The position numbers were made by a program, and so were the translations under genes. This document shows, piece by piece, positions 17,724 through 26,448 of a stretch of DNA of 64,000 bases. How positions within the stretch are numbered: position 1 is the stretch's first letter; the number at the start of each line of letters is the position of its first letter. Origin of the DNA: Verrucomicrobiia bacterium (lineage in GTDB: Bacteria > Verrucomicrobiota > Verrucomicrobiia > Opitutales > Cerasicoccaceae). Under the pieces are notes generated by a model, which saw only the letters and a program-made list of their open reading frames with translations, was not told the origin of the DNA and ran no database searches. The stretch lies in the NCBI GenBank assembly GCA_030425485.1, contig JAUIAM010000002.1, positions 124,001-188,000 on the forward strand, in the 5' to 3' direction.

Positions 17724-17880
17724 GGTGTGTCTTCAAATTAAGAAACGAGGGAAAAAGAGGTAATTTTGAGGATTTTTTCGGCTTTCGAAGTGGTGTGAAT
17801 CCAGATTCATGAACTGAGAAAACGGAAAAAGACGCGAAAAGACCCTTTTCTACCGACCTTGATGAATTTGAAGACACGGC
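17724..17880. mobile_element. MITE-like element with CTAG flanks
   Basis: Terminal inverted repeats GGTGTGTCTTCAAATT (17724-17739) and, inverted at the other end, GCCGTGTCTTCAAATT (17865-17880) match at 14 of 16 positions. CTAG directly flanks both sides (17720-17723 and 17881-17884), like the YTAR target duplications of IS5-family transposons. The 157-bp interior is AT-rich and has no long open frame. Mobilisation by an IS5-like transposase elsewhere in the genome is inferred. A further end-like copy, GCTGTGTCTTCAA, starts immediately after at 17885. Confidence 0.6.
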
Positions 17881-17884
17881 CTAG

Positions 17885-18107
17885 GCTGTGTCTTCAATCA
17901 GGCTACAAATAACACAGTCGTGTGGCATAATACCCTGTTGTCATCCTGAGAAAGTCCGCCTCGCGGACGCATCGAAGGATCTCCACAGGCGTAGTTTAGA
18001 AATGTAGGCTAAGCTGTCTTATAAGTGTACGAGGAGATCCTTCGACTCGCTCCGCTCGCTCAGGATGACAACGCCTTAGCATCGCTATGCTGGCGTGCGC
18101 ACACAGC
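17885..18107. repeat. Second element-like segment containing a long inverted repeat
   Basis: It begins with the same end sequence as the MITE (GCTGTGTCTTCAA) and has the inverse ACACAGC at 18101-18107. Inside, GTTGTCATCCTGAG (17937-17950) and CGAAGGATCTCC (17973-17984) are repeated inverted as GGAGATCCTTCG (18033-18044) and CTCAGGATGACAAC (18059-18072), giving a hairpin-capable structure of about 136 bp. Sequences of the TCATCCTGAG...CGAAGGATCT kind are dispersed repeats in many bacterial genomes. No coding sequence. Whether the outer ends belong to one element is uncertain. Confidence 0.5.
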
Positions 18108-18264
18108 CTACCGCGACAGCTACTCGTTCATGCATCCATGCTTGAGCCAGCACCGGGCATATCGCACGAATCAGCCTTCTGATCTACCCCCACAATTCCA
18201 TATCTAGTGTTTACGACGCGGTGCTTGACTATTTGTAGGGAGCTGGGCATGCTCGTCCTTTCTG

Positions 18265-18828
18265 ATGCTTCTGGTCATCGACAATTACGACTCCTTTACC
18301 TACAATCTGGTCCAGTATTTTGGCCAGTTGGGGGCGCGGCAGCGCGTGTTCCGCAACGACGAAATCACTGCGGAGGAAGCCCTGGCACTCAAGCCCGAGC
18401 GCGTCCTGCTCTCCCCCGGCCCCTGCTCGCCGAATGAGGCGGGTGTGAGCCTGGACATGATTAAAGCCTTCGCGGGCAAGGTGCCGCTGCTGGGCGTTTG
18501 CCTGGGGCACCAGTGCATCGGGCAGTTTTTCGGCGGCAAGGTCGTCCGCGCGGCCAACCTCATGCACGGGAAGACCTCCCCCATCCAGCACAAGGATACG
18601 GACGTCTTTGCCGGGCTGCCGCAGGGCTTTCAGGCCACGCGCTACCACTCGCTCGTCGTCGAGCGGGAGAGTTTTCCGGACGCGCTGGAAGTCACAGCCG
18701 AGACGGCCGAGGGCGAAGTCATGGGCCTGCGCCACCGCGAGCTCCCCATCTGGGGCGTGCAGTTCCACCCCGAGTCCTACGCCACGGACAGCGGCCTCAA
18801 GCTGCTGGAGAATTTTCTGAAATTGTAA
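18265..18828 (+). CDS. trpG: Glutamine amidotransferase, anthranilate/aminodeoxychorismate synthase component II
   Basis: Supplies ammonia from glutamine to chorismate for anthranilate (tryptophan) or 4-amino-4-deoxychorismate (folate). 187 residues, full length. Class I glutamine amidotransferase signatures: [10 protein letters not shown] (6-15), [13 protein letters not shown], nucleophile C79 in GVCLGHQ, and the His/Glu pair in QFHPES. No component I gene adjoins it, so the amphibolic TrpG/PabA role cannot be resolved; the symbol stands for either. The upstream 430 bp is repeat DNA, so the promoter probably lies close to the start. The frame begins at ATG 18265. Confidence 0.93.
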   Translation: MLLVIDNYDSFTYNLVQYFGQLGARQRVFRNDEITAEEALALKPERVLLSPGPCSPNEAGVSLDMIKAFAGKVPLLGVCLGHQCIGQFFGGKVVRAANLMHGKTSPIQHKDTDVFAGLPQGFQATRYHSLVVERESFPDALEVTAETAEGEVMGLRHRELPIWGVQFHPESYATDSGLKLLENFLKL

Positions 18829-18883
18829 ACGCACCCGCGAATTTCGCCGTTATCTTCACCTACCAACCTAACGATCTTGCCCG

Positions 18884-19342
18884 ATGTATTGCCCCAAATG
18901 CGGCCATAAAGACACCAAGGTGCTCGATACGCGTATCGGCAAGGGCAAGCTCTCCATCCGCCGTCGTCGCGAGTGCCTGGGCTGTAGCTACCGCTTTACC
19001 ACGGTAGAGGAAATCCTGCGCGAGGGCTTGGTCGTGATCAAACGCGATGGCAGACGCGAGGAATTTGACCGGGCAAAGCTGCTGGGCGGCTTGCGCAAGG
19101 CCTGCGAGAAACGTCCCGTGCAGGCCGAGCAGGTCGAGATGCTCGTGGCCGAGGTGCTCGACGCGCTCGACGGCGAATACGACCACGAAATCCCGACCAA
19201 AGCCATCGGCGAGCAGGTCATGAATCGCCTGAAACACATCGACTCCATCGCCTACGTGCGCTACGCCAGCGTGTACAAGGATTTCCGCGACATCGAGGAG
19301 TTTGCCAAGGAGATCAAGTCGCTCAAGAAGCTATCCAGCTAG
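18884..19342 (+). CDS. nrdR: Transcriptional repressor NrdR
   Basis: ATP/dATP-sensing zinc repressor of ribonucleotide reductase genes. 152 residues, the usual length. N-terminal zinc ribbon CPKC (3-6) and CLGC (31-34) with the basic RRRREC stretch between, then an ATP-cone ([21 protein letters not shown], about 48-68). No reductase gene or NrdR box pair was identified in the window. 55 bp after the amidotransferase gene on the same strand and possibly co-transcribed. Confidence 0.96.
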   Translation: MYCPKCGHKDTKVLDTRIGKGKLSIRRRRECLGCSYRFTTVEEILREGLVVIKRDGRREEFDRAKLLGGLRKACEKRPVQAEQVEMLVAEVLDALDGEYDHEIPTKAIGEQVMNRLKHIDSIAYVRYASVYKDFRDIEEFAKEIKSLKKLSS

Positions 19343-19424
19343 GAAAGATGTTTCAGAGTGGATACCTTAACGAGAGCTCCCAAACATTCGAACTTAAGAA
19401 CCTACGAACTTTCGAACTTTCCCG

Positions 19425-19892
19425 ATGTCCGAAGACACGATCAAGCAACTGCGCTCCCTCAACTCCCTGCTGGCTCTGGCTGCCGGGAGCGACCGCGAGT
19501 TGGCCAAGCAGATTGAGAGCGCGATCGAGTTTAGCCGCGGGGAGATTGGCGAGTCTCACCCCTCCCACGAGATGCTGGCCAAGTCGGCCAAGCGCCTGAT
19601 GGAGCTGCACCTTTCCCAGCGTACCGCCTGCGGCTTCCAACACTGCGACCTGCACGGTCAGGGCAATGACCCGCTCTGGATTCGCGCTCAGGTGCTGGCC
19701 GCCCTGCGCAAGCTGGCTGGCTCCCGCGAGGCCATCCTGTTTGTCTCCGGGCTACCCACCGTCGTAAAACCCCGCCAGGGACGCTGGTCGCGTCGCCGCC
19801 GCCAGACCTACCAGGAGACGCTGAGCTACATCCAGCACCTTGCCGCCGCCCACAGTTCCCCGCGCACGCGCCTGCAACTGATTTTTATATAG
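19425..19892 (+). CDS. Hypothetical cytoplasmic protein
   Basis: 155 residues, not recognised. The N-terminal ~65 residues are predicted helical (TIKQLRSLNSLLALAAGSDRELAKQIESAIEF). A short Cys/His cluster follows (CGFQHCDLHGQ, about 67-77), then a basic stretch (RQGRWSRRRRQTYQ) near 125-138. The Cys-x3-His-Cys-x2-His spacing could bind metal, but this is speculative. No signal peptide. Coding-like third positions and an ATG at 19425 support it as real. It sits between nrdR and a HIT-family gene on the same strand. Confidence 0.65.
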   Translation: MSEDTIKQLRSLNSLLALAAGSDRELAKQIESAIEFSRGEIGESHPSHEMLAKSAKRLMELHLSQRTACGFQHCDLHGQGNDPLWIRAQVLAALRKLAGSREAILFVSGLPTVVKPRQGRWSRRRRQTYQETLSYIQHLAAAHSSPRTRLQLIFI

Positions 19893-20038
19893 CTGATCTC
19901 ACGCCCGCTTCGCTCAAGCCGCAAAGAACGTAAAGCATGACGCTCACTCAATCGCCTTTGCGGCACAGCGCCTTTGCGTGAGAAAAAAGAAATTTTGCTC
20001 TGCTATCTCTGCTTCCTCGTGTAAAAGTACTGCCAGCC

Positions 20039-20380
20039 ATGTCCGACAAAACCCTTTTCGAAAAAATCATCGCGCGGGAGATTCCGGCCAATATCGCCTA
20101 CGAAGACGAACGCTGCATCGCCATTCACGACATCGACCCGAAGGCGCCGACGCACCTACTGGTCATCCCGAAGCAGGTCATCCCGCGTATTGGAAATACG
20201 GATACAAGTGATGAGTCCATTCTCGGACACCTGCTGCTGACCGCGCGTGCGCTCGGCAAGGAACACGGTCCCAACGGCTTCCGTGTCGTAATAAACAACG
20301 GCCCCGATGGCGGCGAAACGGTGCCTCACCTGCATGTGCACGTCCTAGCTGGCCGCCCGCTGGAGTGGCCTCCAGGCTGA
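20039..20380 (+). CDS. HIT-family nucleotide hydrolase/transferase (Hint type)
   Basis: 113 residues. Opening LFEKIIAREIPANIAYEDE and IDPKAPTHLLVIPK are typical of bacterial Hint proteins, and the histidine triad is H97-L-H99-V-H101-V. Such proteins hydrolyse adenosine 5'-phosphoramidates; the physiological substrate is usually unclear. Full length for the family, with no extra domains. It stands alone, convergent with the large glycoside hydrolase gene 25 bp downstream. Confidence 0.95.
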   Translation: MSDKTLFEKIIAREIPANIAYEDERCIAIHDIDPKAPTHLLVIPKQVIPRIGNTDTSDESILGHLLLTARALGKEHGPNGFRVVINNGPDGGETVPHLHVHVLAGRPLEWPPG

Positions 20381-20405
20381 GCCGAGTCAGCGGTTTCATC
20401 TTCAC

Positions 20406-22445
20406 CTAATAGGACAGCACAACCATCTGGTGGTGCCCCAGATGCGGCACCTTGATCTGGATGCTGTCGTCGGTTTGCTGGTAGTCCAGGCCCTTACCCT
20501 CGGGCTCAAAGCGCACGGCCTTGATCGGCTTATCCAGTTTCAGGGCAACCTCCACATCACAGAGGGGCAGCAGATCCTCGATCACTTCGTAAGACTGCTG
20601 CATGCCCGCCAGATTGCCACCGTGGAGCTCTGACTTACCCCCACGGTTAATCGTCTGCGCATTAAGCAGGTGCAGCACGTAGCGTTTTTCCTGCGCCTGA
20701 TGCATCAGCGTGACGCGCGCCGTGGAGGGGAAGTTGCCCAAGCCCAAGCGAGCATCGCTGCCGAGCAGAAGTCTAATTCCTTTGCCAATGTACTGGCGTA
20801 AGGCGACCTGGCCAAAGCCGCGGTAGATGGAGAACACCGGATGGGCGAGGTAGCAGACATTCCCCTTGCGCACGCCACAGGCGTAGCCCGAGGCTTCTGG
20901 TCGAGCCGGCGCATGCTGATGGCTGCTAAAGTGGTCCCAAGTGCGGTTGAAGTACGGGGCGTAGACATCGCCCAGCGTCTCGCCATCGGTGACGGTGAGA
21001 CGGCGGCTTTTCTGGTACATGACGAAGGGCGAGGCGACAAAATCCGGGCGCACCGTCTCGACAGGCAGCGCATAGTCCGGGAGGAACTCCGAGAGCGCAC
21101 CCACCTTGCCGCCGATGTCAAAGCACATACCACGCTCGGGGTCGATGCCGCTTTCACCGCTAAGGAGGAGCTTGCCACCCACCTCAAGGTAGGCGTTCAG
21201 CTTCTGCTCAAGCTCGCGCGTCAAACTGACGTCATCCGGCAGCACGATCAGCTTGTAGGGGGAGAAATCCATCTGCGTATCGATCACGTCAAAGAGGAAA
21301 TGCTCTTCCAGCAGGACGCGCGCGGCCCCGGTGTCCGATGCCACCTCGCGCTGCGGATTGCGAAACAGGGCTTCACCCTGCAGGGAGGCGCTAGAGAGCA
21401 AGGCGATGTCGGCCACATTGCGCGCACCGCTGACAAAGGCTTCCTTTTGCTCAACCTCCCGGTAGGCAGCGCCAATAATTTCGTAAGTGCTCGCGTCGAG
21501 CTCACCCGTAGGGTGAAGCTGATCGCCGACGCTGCACTTGGCACCATAGGCCAGCATGGCCGCGCACTCATAGCGGAGAGCGTTGGGGTGCTTGTAGCCG
21601 CCGAACTCCCCCCAAGTGGAGTGGAACTTCCCCGTCATGCCGAGGTACTCCATGTCGAGCAGGTGGACGTACTTGGCTGAGAGCGGAAAGTGGTCGTAGC
21701 CCCAACCGCCGGTGGGGAGACTCTCAAGCTCCAGGTGGCTGAAAAAAGGCAGGATCTCGCGGAAGCCCGGGGTGACGTGTCCGCTGTTGTGAAAGACGGG
21801 CATGTCGGGGTCGATGTCCCGCACGGTAGCCGTCACCCGCTGGTAGTATTTCATGAGTGCATCCAGGCGACTCTGACGACGGTCTTCCGGCTTGAGCGGA
21901 TCGAGTCCGTGCTGCTGCATGTGGGTCAGCGCCCACTGCGAGCAGTCCTCGGTTTGATTGATAATATCGAGAAAAATGCCGTCGGCTTCCGGAAACAGGC
22001 GGACGACTTCACTCACTTGCTCACAGAGATAATCCAGGTAGGGCGAATGAAAACTGAGCGTCTTAAAACCGGGGCTAAGGTTCGACGAAGTCCACCCTCC
22101 CAGACGCCCCTCCGGGTCAATTTCACGCCACTGCGGGTTCTCATCCGCCGCCATGTTATGCACGCCCGCAGTCAGGTAGATGGGGACATTGACGTCGATC
22201 TCCTTGCAAGCCTCAAACTGAGCCCGCAGCAGGTCAAAGTTCAACCCGGGGTGGCGTTTTCCCACGCTGGTGTTGTAGTAGCTCCAGCCGTGGTGGCAGG
22301 TGGCAAAAGTGGTCACGCTGTTGACCGCACCGCGCTTGAGCGCCTCCTGAAAGACACGCTTGTTAAAGCGCTCCCCCACGCCGGGGATAGCACCCGAGGT
22401 ATGGAAGTCCAAGTGAATTTGACGAAATCGCAGGGGTGAATTCAT
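20406..22445 (-). CDS. Glycoside hydrolase, GHL6/GH42M type (GH151-like)
   Basis: 679 residues, cytoplasmic (no signal peptide). The N-terminus RQIHLDFHTSGAIPGVG and VNSVTTFATCHHGWSYY resemble the hypothetical glycosyl hydrolase 6 family (PF14871), a TIM barrel, with the strand ADGIFLDI near 150. The middle (VADIALLSSASLQGEALFRNPQ to about 560) resembles the beta-galactosidase trimerisation domain, and the C-terminus a small beta domain. This pairing is seen in GH151 alpha-L-fucosidases, so fucosidase activity is a reasonable but unproven guess. Divergent from an AraC-family gene 100 bp away, which probably controls it. The catalytic pair could not be assigned with confidence. Confidence 0.78.
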   Translation of the reverse strand: MNSPLRFRQIHLDFHTSGAIPGVGERFNKRVFQEALKRGAVNSVTTFATCHHGWSYYNTSVGKRHPGLNFDLLRAQFEACKEIDVNVPIYLTAGVHNMAADENPQWREIDPEGRLGGWTSSNLSPGFKTLSFHSPYLDYLCEQVSEVVRLFPEADGIFLDIINQTEDCSQWALTHMQQHGLDPLKPEDRRQSRLDALMKYYQRVTATVRDIDPDMPVFHNSGHVTPGFREILPFFSHLELESLPTGGWGYDHFPLSAKYVHLLDMEYLGMTGKFHSTWGEFGGYKHPNALRYECAAMLAYGAKCSVGDQLHPTGELDASTYEIIGAAYREVEQKEAFVSGARNVADIALLSSASLQGEALFRNPQREVASDTGAARVLLEEHFLFDVIDTQMDFSPYKLIVLPDDVSLTRELEQKLNAYLEVGGKLLLSGESGIDPERGMCFDIGGKVGALSEFLPDYALPVETVRPDFVASPFVMYQKSRRLTVTDGETLGDVYAPYFNRTWDHFSSHQHAPARPEASGYACGVRKGNVCYLAHPVFSIYRGFGQVALRQYIGKGIRLLLGSDARLGLGNFPSTARVTLMHQAQEKRYVLHLLNAQTINRGGKSELHGGNLAGMQQSYEVIEDLLPLCDVEVALKLDKPIKAVRFEPEGKGLDYQQTDDSIQIKVPHLGHHQMVVLSY

Positions 22446-22545
22446 GCCCTCAGCATGCCTTGCACACAGCGTTTTTTAAATCGAAATCACTTGTGCAAAC
22501 TCACGTTTTAGTGGTATATTTTCACCGAAAAATCAAGGTGTACGA

Positions 22546-23349
22546 TTGAACACAATAGCGTCATGGAGCGAACTTCTGGGAGACCCGCCGAGCATTGTCG
22601 CGATGGCGAGGCCCGTGCATGGCACGCATGTCAGCCGGGAGACCTTTCACCTTCCAGACCTGTGGGCGCTGCATTTTTATGAGTATGATGGCCGACTGGA
22701 GATTGACGACCACACCTTTGACCTGCACCCCGGTTCAGTAACGCTGGTCCCGCCCGGCGCAGTCGTCACCTATTACTACGAGGGCCCTTCACAGCACCTG
22801 TATTGCCACTTCCGGTGTGCGGCGGAGGCGGCCAAGGGCACCGTTTCTCCCGCCTTTTTCAATGCCGATCCGCGTCTGGAGAAGTTAAAAAAACGCCTGA
22901 CCGAAGCCATGGGATTCAGCCAGTTCATGCAACTGCGCGCGAATGCACGCCTATGGGATGTGCTGCTCGCGCTAGCCTCTCACCAGACAGCCCCTGAGGA
23001 GTATGCGGAGCCAAACCCCGTGATGCAAACAGCCCTGCAAATCGCCGATATGGAAATGGCTTCGGCCCTTACCGTAGCAGAGATGGCCAAGCGGTGCGGC
23101 GTCTCCCACAACCATTTTATTCAGATCGTGCAAAAGCATACCGGGCTCACGCCGCGCGACTGGCTGAAGCAACGGCGCGTGGAAAGAGCACGTGACCTGC
23201 TGGCGTACTCAGACCTGCCCATCAAGCTCGTAGCCTACGAGGTCGGCTTGCCCGACTTGCAGCATTTCAACAAAGTCATGCGGCAACACTTTGGCTCCGC
23301 GCCACGAGCCCTGAGGCAGCGCCTGCGCTCACGCGGCATGCCCACTTAA
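22546..23349 (+). CDS. AraC-family transcriptional regulator
   Basis: 267 residues. The N-terminal half is a cupin-like sensor domain (LHFYEYDGRLEIDDHTFDLHPGSVTLVPPGAV). The C-terminal half is the two-helix-turn-helix AraC domain (MASALTVAEMAKRCGVSHNHF; LKQRRVERARDLLAYSDLPIKLVAYEVGL). The start is TTG at 22546 with AAGGTG just upstream; an ATG at residue 20 is an alternative. It is divergent from the GHL6 hydrolase, so it probably activates that gene when its sugar ligand is present. Its 3' end overlaps the convergent dprA end by four bases. Confidence 0.93.
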   Translation: MNTIASWSELLGDPPSIVAMARPVHGTHVSRETFHLPDLWALHFYEYDGRLEIDDHTFDLHPGSVTLVPPGAVVTYYYEGPSQHLYCHFRCAAEAAKGTVSPAFFNADPRLEKLKKRLTEAMGFSQFMQLRANARLWDVLLALASHQTAPEEYAEPNPVMQTALQIADMEMASALTVAEMAKRCGVSHNHFIQIVQKHTGLTPRDWLKQRRVERARDLLAYSDLPIKLVAYEVGLPDLQHFNKVMRQHFGSAPRALRQRLRSRGMPT

Positions 23350-24473
23350 CGGGCCTCAAAGGTGCCGTCGGCACGCTTCACCACGAGCTTCTTAAGTTCC
23401 AGCATCATGAGCGTGGCAGAAATCTCGTGAACAGGGCGTTGTAGTGCTTCTGCCAATACATCGGCGCTCAAAATGCCCTTTTCCGAAAGCACGCGGTAGA
23501 GTGCTGCTTCGCTCTTATCGAGGTGCGAAAGATCAAGCGCACTCTCCTTACCCGTGGCCTCATCGCCCATCGGAAGTGGTAGTTGCTCACCAGAGAATTG
23601 CAGTTCCTCCAGGACATCATCCACACTGGTCAGAAGTGTGGCGCCGTCGCGGATCAACTGGTGACACCCCCGACTGCTGGGCTGATCGATACGCCCCGGC
23701 ACGGCAAAAAGCTGGCGGTTTTGCTCCGCAGCAAAACGCGCAGTTATCATGCTGCCCCCGCTGTTGTCGGACTCCACCACGATGACCGCCAGGCTCATGC
23801 CGGAGAGGATGCGGTTGCGCATGGGGAAGGTGGTCTTGGTCGCACGTGTGCCGAGGCGAAACTCCGACAGCATGGCCCCGTCACGCTCCAGGCGGCGGTA
23901 CAGCTCGATGTTTTCCGGCGGATAAATAATGTCCAGCCCGCAACCCATGACGGCCACCGTGGGGCCACCTGCTTCGAGCGCCCCCTCGTGCGCCGCCGTA
24001 TCGATGCCTCGCGCCATGCCGCTGGCCACAGTGATGCCCAGACGGGCGAGCTCACTGCCAAGGCGACGGGCCACGCCCTGACCGTAGAGCGTCGTGTGGC
24101 GACTGCCCACGATGGCGACCGTCTTTCGCCCGAGTTCAAGCGGACCTTTTTTATAGAGCCCGATCGGTGGGTCGTAAATCTCGCGCAGGAGCGGCGGATA
24201 GGTGGCATCGGCTGTGGTATGAAAGCTGACCTGCGCCTTAGCCAGCGCTGCTTCTTCTTTGGTCAGATCAAAGTGCTGCCGCCAGTTGGCAAGCGTACGG
24301 GCCATCTCCGGGCCAACCCCCGGGATGCGCTGCAGGCTACCCGCATTGGCATCGAGTGCCGCTCGCGGGTCATCACCATAGGCGTCCAGAAGCCGACGCA
24401 GGGTCACCGGGCCAACACCGGACAAGCCGTTGAGCACCAAAAATGCCTGACGCTCGGTTAACTGCTTATCCAT
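23346..24473 (-). CDS. dprA: DNA-processing protein DprA
   Basis: Loads RecA on incoming single-stranded DNA in natural transformation. 375 residues. N-terminal helix-hairpin-helix/SAM-like region (LNGLSGVGPVTLRRLL; GVGPEMARTL), then the Rossmann-type DprA fold with VAIVGSRHTTLYG, SGMARGIDTAAH and AVMGCGLDIIYPPEN, and a C-terminal winged-helix domain (about 300-375). Full length. Last gene of the pdxJ-acpS-nnr-dprA run, 14 bp after nnr. No other competence gene is in the window. Confidence 0.95.
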   Translation of the reverse strand: MDKQLTERQAFLVLNGLSGVGPVTLRRLLDAYGDDPRAALDANAGSLQRIPGVGPEMARTLANWRQHFDLTKEEAALAKAQVSFHTTADATYPPLLREIYDPPIGLYKKGPLELGRKTVAIVGSRHTTLYGQGVARRLGSELARLGITVASGMARGIDTAAHEGALEAGGPTVAVMGCGLDIIYPPENIELYRRLERDGAMLSEFRLGTRATKTTFPMRNRILSGMSLAVIVVESDNSGGSMITARFAAEQNRQLFAVPGRIDQPSSRGCHQLIRDGATLLTSVDDVLEELQFSGEQLPLPMGDEATGKESALDLSHLDKSEAALYRVLSEKGILSADVLAEALQRPVHEISATLMMLELKKLVVKRADGTFEAR

Positions 24474-24487
24474 CGTCTTGCTAGGGC

Positions 24488-26029
24488 TTAAAGTGGTTCG
24501 CGCAGAACGGGACCAACATGGTCCAGCAACTGCGTGGTGGAAACGGCGACCTGACCAAGCGTACGTGCCAGTCGATCCGCAGCCATGCCATGCAGAGCCA
24601 CGCCGCAGCAGGTGGCCTCAACTGCATCGCGCGGCGTTTGGGCCACCAGCCCACCGATCAGCCCGGCGAGTAAGTCTCCACTACCCCCGCGGGCCAGCAC
24701 AGGCCCGCCGAAGGCACTGATCGCGGTCTGCTCACCATCGCAAATGCGGGTGTAGGGCCCCTTGAGGACCGTGACCACGCGCTTCTCGCGAGAGAACTGC
24801 AGGAGCTTCTCTGCGTCATAGTCGGAATCAGCCTGCCCGGAGAGACGCATGAATTCACCCATGTGGGGCGTCATGACGACGGGGCCGCTGGAGGCATCGC
24901 GCTTGGCGGCGATATCGGCCACCTCGGGCATGAGCGCATCGGCATCGAGGATGACGGGGACCTTGGCCTCGGCCACGATATCCTTAACCAGTTGCAGGGT
25001 CTCTGGCTCACGGCCAATGCCCGATCCACAGAGCACGGCCGAAGCACGGGGCAGGCGCTCGATCAGCAGATGGCGGCCCTCCAGCGCAAGCCCGCCCTCT
25101 GGTGTTTCCGGCCACGGCACCCACATGACCTCTGGAACAACTGCCGCAAACTGCGCGGCGACTGACTCCGGGGCAAAGGCCGTGATGAGCCCCGCGCCAC
25201 TGCGCGCAGCGGCCTTGATATTCATGAGCAAGGCACCGGGCATTGAGCGGGAGCCACTGACGACAAAAAGGTGCCCATAGGTACGCTTATCCGAGTGCGA
25301 AGGGCGCAGACGCCGCAGGGGGTCGACCACTCCGGGCTTGAGAATATTCTCCGCTACCTCGCGCGCGCCGTCGTAGGGGGCTTCGAAAAAGCCGATGTCG
25401 ATGTAGCGGACCCGACCCACCAAGTGCGCGTTAGCGGGCTTGAAGAGCGGAACCTTGGCAATGCCGGTCGCATAGGTAAAATCGGCCCGGAAGGCACCCG
25501 CGTCGCCAACGCCCGTGGGCATGTCAACCGACACGCGGAAGCGAATGCCCTTGTGCTCGTTAACGTCCTTAATCACACCGAGCAACTCATCGCGCAGGGG
25601 CAGGTGAAACTGCATCCCGAGCAGGCCGTCGATGACGATATCGAAGGACGTATGCTTGAGTTTGATGAGGTTAAAGAGCGTAGCGCGCCCGGTATCCATC
25701 AGCTCGGAAAAAGCCCGTCGGGTCAGCGTGCGCATGTCGCGCTTGTCCGCCGTGAGGAGCACATGCACCTCGGCCCCGGCGTGGAGCTTGAGTATCTCAT
25801 CGGCGGCGAGCAGGGCGTCACCCGTATTGTGACCCTTGTTCATCAGCACGAGGATGCGAGGCTGGCTCGGTAGCGGAGCCATTTCCTGAAAATCGCGCAG
25901 GATGGCCCGACCCACGGCGCGGCCCGCACGGTTCATAGCCGCCCACTCGGCGTCCTTGCCGTGGAGCAATTGCTTTTCCCAGTTAATTGATTCCTCGGGG
26001 GTGAGGATGGGGTGCGTCGATGACATCAT
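24488..26029 (-). CDS. nnr: Bifunctional NAD(P)H-hydrate epimerase / ADP-dependent hydratase
   Basis: Repairs hydrated NADH/NADPH. 513 residues. The N-terminal YjeF_N (epimerase) domain covers about 1-215 and the C-terminal ribokinase-like dehydratase domain 225-513, with GSGIGREPETLQLV, TPHMGEFMRLSG and GSGDLLAGLIGGLVAQTP (the ATP/ADP-site aspartate). The usual epimerase signature GNNGGDG is here KGHNTGDAL, keeping only part of the motif, so epimerase activity is less certain than dehydratase activity. The start overlaps the acpS stop in an ATGA arrangement, indicating translational coupling. Confidence 0.93.
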   Translation of the reverse strand: MMSSTHPILTPEESINWEKQLLHGKDAEWAAMNRAGRAVGRAILRDFQEMAPLPSQPRILVLMNKGHNTGDALLAADEILKLHAGAEVHVLLTADKRDMRTLTRRAFSELMDTGRATLFNLIKLKHTSFDIVIDGLLGMQFHLPLRDELLGVIKDVNEHKGIRFRVSVDMPTGVGDAGAFRADFTYATGIAKVPLFKPANAHLVGRVRYIDIGFFEAPYDGAREVAENILKPGVVDPLRRLRPSHSDKRTYGHLFVVSGSRSMPGALLMNIKAAARSGAGLITAFAPESVAAQFAAVVPEVMWVPWPETPEGGLALEGRHLLIERLPRASAVLCGSGIGREPETLQLVKDIVAEAKVPVILDADALMPEVADIAAKRDASSGPVVMTPHMGEFMRLSGQADSDYDAEKLLQFSREKRVVTVLKGPYTRICDGEQTAISAFGGPVLARGGSGDLLAGLIGGLVAQTPRDAVEATCCGVALHGMAADRLARTLGQVAVSTTQLLDHVGPVLREPL

Positions 26030-26448
26030 GCTGACTTATCCAAACGGCATATTATGAGAGCAACGGCCATGGCGTGGGCCGTCGTGTGCGTGAGAGAAAG
26101 TTTTATCGCGGTGCCGCCAACAGCAGCAAGCAGGGCCTGCCCCTGCTCATCGAGTTTGGCCAGAGGCTGGGAGCGCTCGCCGTGAACCACGCAAACGCTC
26201 TTCCAGCCGAACTCCTTGCCGATGCCCGTCGAAAAGGCCTTGGCCACGGCCTCCTTTGCGGCAAAGCGCGCCGCCAGCGAGGGGTAAGGGTTCTTCATAT
26301 CCATGCAGTAGCCCAGCTCCTCGTCGGTAAAGAGCTTGTGCAGCCAGCGGTCACCGTGACGCTCGCGGCTTTTGCGGATACGCTCGATCTCGACGAGGTC
26401 TGTGCCCACGCCCAAAACAACTCCACCCTCTCCCAGATCGATATTCAT
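26026..26448 (-). CDS. acpS: Holo-[acyl-carrier-protein] synthase
   Basis: Transfers 4'-phosphopantetheine from CoA to acyl carrier protein. 140 residues from the ATG at 26448, which overlaps the pdxJ stop as ATGA; a GTG two codons earlier is less likely. Family motifs are VLGVGTDLVEIERI (magnesium-binding Asp) and RFAAKEAVAKAFSTGIG, with the C-terminal LSLTHTTAHAMAVA. Second gene in the pdxJ-acpS-nnr-dprA operon; the pdxJ-acpS order is also common in proteobacteria. Confidence 0.96.
   Translation of the reverse strand: MNIDLGEGGVVLGVGTDLVEIERIRKSRERHGDRWLHKLFTDEELGYCMDMKNPYPSLAARFAAKEAVAKAFSTGIGKEFGWKSVCVVHGERSQPLAKLDEQGQALLAAVGGTAIKLSLTHTTAHAMAVALIICRLDKSA

Noticed and set aside
17885-18107. 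CRISPR-like or REP array in the 17.6-18.2 kb gap.
   Set aside because: Repeats are inverted and few, with no regular spacers or cas genes.
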